Shown here piece by piece: positions 6,033 to 9,355 of a stretch of DNA of 9,355 nucleotides. The stretch spans positions 1-9,355 of the forward strand of contig CAIWDQ010000288.1 in assembly GCA_903911455.1 (NCBI GenBank), in the 5' to 3' direction. The DNA comes from an uncultured bacterium (GTDB lineage: Bacteria; Bacteroidota; Bacteroidia; Bacteroidales; JACABE01). The first letter of the stretch is position 1, and the number at the start of each line of letters is the position of its first letter. A program made the position numbers and the translations under genes. A model generated the notes under the pieces. The model ran no database searches, was not told the origin of the DNA, and was given only the letters and a program-made list of their open reading frames with translations.

Positions 6033-8348
6033 TTGAAGAAACTTCTTATATTCTGTATTACTTTTCTTTCGCTGATTAATATTTGTTTTAGTCAGATACA
6101 CGATTATAGCTTTGTTAAAGATAACAATATTATATTTAAAGATAGTTTAGGAAAACAATATCGCTATCCATTAACCGGAGGAATGAATGCCTGTCAGTTT
6201 TCTGCAATAGATTTGAATAATGATGGAATAAAAGACTTATTTGTCTTTGATAAACATGGCGATCGCATCCTTACTTTTATAAATAACGGCACTCCCGATT
6301 CTGTTGATTATACTTATGCTCCACAATATGCTCTCTCTTTTCCTTCAATGCATGCCTGGGCTAGTTTGGTTGATTATAATAATGATGGCAAAGAAGATAT
6401 CTTTACGTATACAACAGGAGGTATCAGAGTATTTAAAAATGTTTCAACTACGAACTCTCTCAAATTTCAATTATTTAAAGATCCCCTCCTTTCCTATTAT
6501 GGAACCACATACACTAACATCTTTTGTTTGACAGAAACTTTTCCTGCTATTGCAGATATTGATAATGATGGTGATATAGATATTCTTAATTACTGGGTAT
6601 TGGGTGAGTATGTTAATTATAATAAGAACTTCTCAATAGAGAACTATGGCATCCCCGATTCATTGGAATTTAAGATGGTAGATAACAGTTGGGGTTGCTT
6701 TGCAGAGAGTCCCGAATCTAATGCTATTAAGTTAGATACATGTACTCCAGGCAAGTCTCCTATCCTTAAAGCCGATACACCTGCCAAACATACAGGCTCT
6801 ACTTTATTGGCAACAGATTTAAATAATGATGGTAAAAAGGATTTAATTGTCGGGAATGTAGGATATCCCAATCTTATTAAATTAATTAATAACGGAACCC
6901 TTGCTTCAGCACATATAGCTTCTCAGGATACTCTATTCCCTTCTAATACCCGTCCGGTTGGTTTATGGTCGTTTGGTTTGCCAAGTTATGTTGATATTAA
7001 TAATGATGGGAAGAAAGATTTATTAATTTCTCCTTTCGATCCAAGTGAATTAATAACAAATACCTTCAAAAGTGTTTGGTATTATAAAAATACAGGCACT
7101 AATACATCTCCTGTTTTTGATTTTGTTAAAGAAAACATGTTTCAAGATGAGATGATTGATGTAGGAACAGGTTCTTATCCTGTTTTCTTTGATTATGATA
7201 ATGATGGGTTGAAAGATCTTTTTATTGGTAATATAGGATATCTTGATACTGCCTATACTTCACTTGGATATTCGGTATCTAAGTTTACTTCAAAGATTGC
7301 TTTATTTAAGAATGTTGGGACATTAACTAATCCTCAATTCAAATTAATAACAAGAGACTTTGCTAATGTATCTTCATTGCATATCTTAGGAGCTTATCCT
7401 ACTTTTGGTGATATAAATGGAGATGGCAAAGCCGAGATGATAGTCGGTAGCTCTGATGGAACTCTTTATCTTTTTACAAACAATGCGCCTACAGGAAACG
7501 CTCCTAATTTTGTTTTAAGTCAGAGTAATTATCAAGGTATAAATGTAGGTTCTTATGCTACTCCTCAGTTATTTGATTTGAATAAAGATGGATTAAATGA
7601 TTTGATTATCGGTAACCGAGGAAAGATTTGGAAAGATACCCAGGGGAATATCATTACAATGAAAGGCAATCTTTATTATTATAAAAATACCGGAACAACT
7701 ACAAGCCCTATTTTTACTTTAGCTACTGATAGTTTAGGAGGTATTGATGTCACTAACTTTAATGTTTCTAATTATGGATATAGTGCCCCTTGTTTCTTTA
7801 GGACAAGTAGTAATGAAACCCGTTTATTTGTAGCAAACAACGAAGGCAAGGTTTATTATTATAAAAACATTGATAATAATTTAAATGGGAATTTTACTTT
7901 TGCCGATACTTTATCTTTTGTTGATACTTATAATAAGTATATTATAGATGAAGGTAATCGATCGGGGGTTGCAATAGCAGATATTAATAATGATGGTTAT
8001 CCTGACATCATGGTGGGAAATCAGGCAGGAGGTTTGGTTTATTATAAAGGCTGTGCTTTAAATACAGGAATAAATTCAAGTCAGAATATTATTAATAATA
8101 AGATTACAATTTATCCTAACCCTGCTTCTTCAGTTATTAATATTAACTATATATGTTATGATGGCTCAGAAATCAAAACAGTGGAATTATTTGATATTAT
8201 AGGCAGAAGTGTTATTAAAGTTGATAATTTTAATATGAACAACTTTACACTAAATACATCCAAATTAAATAAAGGAAGTTATATTTGCAGAATAACGACT
8301 AATAACTCTTATGTAATTAATAAGATTGTTGAATTAATTAAAAATTAA
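6033..8348 (+). CDS. Secreted FG-GAP/VCBS-repeat protein with T9SS sorting domain
   Basis: The protein has 771 residues. A signal peptide (1-21, MKKLLIFCITFLSLINICFS then Q) is followed by a beta-propeller-like body with nine DxNxDGxxD-type calcium-binding motifs starting near residues 60, 114, 175, 262, 321, 387, 460, 515 and 650. Most are followed by hydrophobic-I-GN or similar, as in FG-GAP/VCBS repeats. The seventh ends in Glu rather than Asp. Recurring YYKNTGT-like segments come between motifs. Residues 690-771 form a type A T9SS sorting domain (IYPNPAS at 693-699, then ELFDIIGRSV and LNKGSYICRI), so export through the Por system and cell-surface or released location are expected. No enzyme motif is visible. 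The start is TTG: the upstream gene's TAA (6018-6020) is in frame, only four codons lie between, and the next Met (residue 50) would lose the signal peptide. The 12-bp gap suggests co-transcription with elbB. Confidence 0.93.
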   Translation: MKKLLIFCITFLSLINICFSQIHDYSFVKDNNIIFKDSLGKQYRYPLTGGMNACQFSAIDLNNDGIKDLFVFDKHGDRILTFINNGTPDSVDYTYAPQYALSFPSMHAWASLVDYNNDGKEDIFTYTTGGIRVFKNVSTTNSLKFQLFKDPLLSYYGTTYTNIFCLTETFPAIADIDNDGDIDILNYWVLGEYVNYNKNFSIENYGIPDSLEFKMVDNSWGCFAESPESNAIKLDTCTPGKSPILKADTPAKHTGSTLLATDLNNDGKKDLIVGNVGYPNLIKLINNGTLASAHIASQDTLFPSNTRPVGLWSFGLPSYVDINNDGKKDLLISPFDPSELITNTFKSVWYYKNTGTNTSPVFDFVKENMFQDEMIDVGTGSYPVFFDYDNDGLKDLFIGNIGYLDTAYTSLGYSVSKFTSKIALFKNVGTLTNPQFKLITRDFANVSSLHILGAYPTFGDINGDGKAEMIVGSSDGTLYLFTNNAPTGNAPNFVLSQSNYQGINVGSYATPQLFDLNKDGLNDLIIGNRGKIWKDTQGNIITMKGNLYYYKNTGTTTSPIFTLATDSLGGIDVTNFNVSNYGYSAPCFFRTSSNETRLFVANNEGKVYYYKNIDNNLNGNFTFADTLSFVDTYNKYIIDEGNRSGVAIADINNDGYPDIMVGNQAGGLVYYKGCALNTGINSSQNIINNKITIYPNPASSVININYICYDGSEIKTVELFDIIGRSVIKVDNFNMNNFTLNTSKLNKGSYICRITTNNSYVINKIVELIKN

Positions 8349-8360
8349 CTTACTGCTTTC

Positions 8361-8978
8361 TTATAGTAATGAAGTTATTTCATCATCTTTCTTCATTAAA
8401 TAAGTATTGATCCCTAATTCCATTGCCGGCACTAAGTTCTGAAATGAATCATCAATAAATAAAGTTTCTTCAGGAATTAGATGTTCTTCTTTTAATACAT
8501 ATTCATAAATATCTATGTTAGGTTTTCGCAATCCTACTTTATGAGAGAAATATGCTTTCTTAAAGATTTCATCAAAGCTCTTATAACCTGCCTTATAAAT
8601 CTCATTAATATAAATATCATAATGAATTGCATTTGTATTACTCAACAAATAAATATTAAAGTCTTTTCTTAACCTCATAAGTAATTCAATTCTTGCGTAT
8701 GGTATATCTAATAATATTTTATTCCAGGCAGTATCAATTTCCTTATCAGTTAGATTTATTCTAATAAGTTTTCTTAAACCATCTCTGAATTCTTGAGGTG
8801 TAATCTTTCCGGTTTCTAAAAGATCAAAAATATTAGTTTGCGATGCCTGCGAATAAAGTTCTTTAAAGTTTTTAATTCCCAGTTCATAAAAGGCATCAAT
8901 AGTAAGCTGATAATCTATGTTTAGTATTACTCCTCCAAAATCAAAGATTATATTTTTAATGTTTTTAGTTAATATCAT
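8361..8978 (-). CDS. HAD-IA family phosphatase, YihX-like
   Basis: This 205-residue cytoplasmic hydrolase resembles E. coli YihX, an alpha-D-glucose-1-phosphate phosphatase. HAD motif I is IFDFGGVILNID, with nucleophile D13. The usual second Asp (D+2) is Gly15, as in YihX-type proteins (FDLGNV). Motif II is LLSNTNAIH (S113-N-T), motif III Lys152 in GLRKPNIDIY, and motif IV D176-D177 in LFIDDSFQN. A helical cap of the small C1 type lies between motifs I and II (about 20-95). The motifs are intact, so it should be active as a small-molecule phosphatase, but the substrate cannot be read from the sequence; glucose-1-phosphate is only a suggestion from similarity. It converges on the FG-GAP gene with 12 bp between stops and no hairpin terminator. 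Its 5' end faces away from the tRNA gene across about 74 bp, in which I find no clear minus-strand promoter. Confidence 0.93.
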   Translation of the reverse strand: MILTKNIKNIIFDFGGVILNIDYQLTIDAFYELGIKNFKELYSQASQTNIFDLLETGKITPQEFRDGLRKLIRINLTDKEIDTAWNKILLDIPYARIELLMRLRKDFNIYLLSNTNAIHYDIYINEIYKAGYKSFDEIFKKAYFSHKVGLRKPNIDIYEYVLKEEHLIPEETLFIDDSFQNLVPAMELGINTYLMKKDDEITSLL

Positions 8979-8987
8979 AAATTTAAA

Positions 8988-9018
8988 TTTGGTTTTTAAT
9001 ATGAATTTTGTAATTTTG
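8988..9018 (+). promoter_or_regulatory. Promoter of the tRNA gene
   Basis: TTTG (8988-8991) and TAATTTTG (9011-9018) stand 19 bp apart, an almost ideal Bacteroidota -33/-7 pair. Transcription would start near 9025, about 28 nt before the mature tRNA. The bases after the -7 box, CACTCCCAATTTA, resemble those downstream of the nadB box. Confidence 0.8.
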
Positions 9019-9052
9019 CACTCCCAATTTAGATAAATAGTACATGAAACCC

Positions 9053-9126
9053 GGTCCTATAGCTCAGTTGGTTAGAGCAACTGACTCATAATCAGTAGGC
9101 CCCTGGTTCAAGTCCAGGTGGGACCA
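9053..9126 (+). tRNA. tRNA with CAU anticodon (probably tRNA-Ile2, otherwise elongator tRNA-Met)
   Basis: A full cloverleaf folds. The acceptor stem is GGTCCTA with TGGGACC (one G-T pair), the D stem GCTC/GAGC, the anticodon stem ACTGA/TCAGT with loop CTCATAA (anticodon CAT at 9087-9089), and the T stem CCTGG/CCAGG with loop TTCAAGT. The discriminator is A9126 and the CCA end is not encoded. The G1-C72 pair and the D arm exclude an initiator-like mismatch. C4-G69, C5-G68, the GA-CTCATAA-TC anticodon arm and the TGGTTCAAGTCCA T arm are shared with E. coli tRNA-Ile2, whose C34 is changed to lysidine by TilS so that it reads AUA. E. coli elongator tRNA-Met has T4, A5 and a different T loop. I favour Ile2 (about 60-65%), by inference. 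Confidence 0.95.
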
Positions 9127-9141
9127 CAGTAAATTAACATA

Positions 9142-9177
9142 AAGGCTTGTAAATCAAAATGATTTCAAGCCTTTTTT
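9142..9177 (+). terminator. Intrinsic terminator of the tRNA gene
   Basis: AAGGCTTG (9142-9149) pairs with CAAGCCTT (9166-9173), and AAATCA (9151-9156) with TGATTT (9160-9165), leaving T9150 as a single bulge and a three-base AAA loop. The T run covers 9172-9177. It begins 16 nt after the mature tRNA end, so the tRNA is a single-gene unit. Confidence 0.9.
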
Positions 9178-9303
9178 GATTTTAACACACAAAATTACAC
9201 ACATTATTAAGATTATCTACCATATTTTAACTTTATTCTGCAAATATATAATAAATTTTTAATTATTTTATTTTGTTAGGGTAAATAGCAGGGCAAACGC
9301 ATA

Positions 9304-9355
9304 TTAAATTTTCAAGATATTCTTAAGATACTTCTCATCCCATCCCGCTTTTAGC
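9304..9355 (-). CDS. Possible C-terminal end of a gene running off the window
   Basis: One minus-strand frame is open from the window edge (9354) to a TAA at 9306-9304, giving the 16 residues LKAGWDEKYLKNILKI. The composition (Trp, charged residues, amphipathic pattern) and the local rise in GC relative to the flanking AT-rich DNA look like a real protein tail, but the stretch is too short to be certain. The other two minus frames have stops. The product is not identifiable. The 177 bp between it and the tRNA hold only the tRNA terminator and AT-rich DNA. Confidence 0.35.
   Translation of the reverse strand, partial: LKAGWDEKYLKNILKI

Noticed and set aside
6304..6871. 75-residue ORFs on the plus strand (6304-6531) and minus strand (6644-6871)
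   Set aside because: Both overlap the FG-GAP protein, whose calcium-binding repeats run through the region in the main frame.
8349..8360. Bidirectional terminator between the converging genes
   Set aside because: The 12-bp gap and its flanks show no stable inverted repeat with a T tract.
9241..9248. Minus-strand TAnnTTTG-like box (TATATTTG)
   Set aside because: There is no TTG at the expected spacing, and it would read toward the tRNA with no gene in front of it. Chance occurrence in AT-rich DNA is likely.

Overview
The window looks like chromosomal DNA from a low-GC member of the Bacteroidota. The evidence is strong AT richness, promoters of the TAnnTTTG (-7) type rather than TATAAT, no Shine-Dalgarno sequences in front of the genes, and a secreted protein ending in a type IX secretion (T9SS) sorting domain. 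The genus cannot be told from this sequence.

Layout from left to right. Bases 1-348 hold the end of a 21-bp tandem repeat array, two abutting perfect palindromes and a promoter. Next is a 318-residue soluble protein of unknown function (349-1305), with a helical front and a small carboxypeptidase-regulatory-like beta domain at its C-terminus. It is followed by a decayed partial copy of its own 3' end (about 1327-1452). After an AT-rich gap comes a secreted multidomain surface or adhesin-like protein (1773-3551), closed by a very strong intrinsic terminator (3576-3614).

A second transcription unit starts at a TAnnTTTG box (3741-3748) just downstream of an 18-bp perfect dyad. It reads nadB (L-aspartate oxidase, first step of de novo NAD synthesis), elbB (DJ-1/PfpI-type glyoxalase-like protein) and a 771-residue secreted FG-GAP/VCBS-repeat protein with a T9SS tail. 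The gaps are 11 and 12 bp, so the three genes are probably co-transcribed although their functions do not obviously belong together. The third gene very probably starts at TTG.

Facing this unit is a YihX-like HAD phosphatase on the minus strand (8361-8978). To its right, with its own near-ideal promoter and terminator, is a tRNA gene with a CAU anticodon (9053-9126). Its stems resemble lysidine-modified tRNA-Ile2 more than elongator tRNA-Met. The last 52 bases may hold the C-terminal codons of a minus-strand gene that runs off the window.

Most of the window is conventional metabolism plus Bacteroidota surface proteins, and I see no clear new multi-gene system. The points most worth a second look are the gene with its decayed tandem copy, the dyad in the nadB promoter region, the repeat array with paired palindromes at the left edge, and the absence of a recognisable sorting domain on the 592-residue secreted protein.
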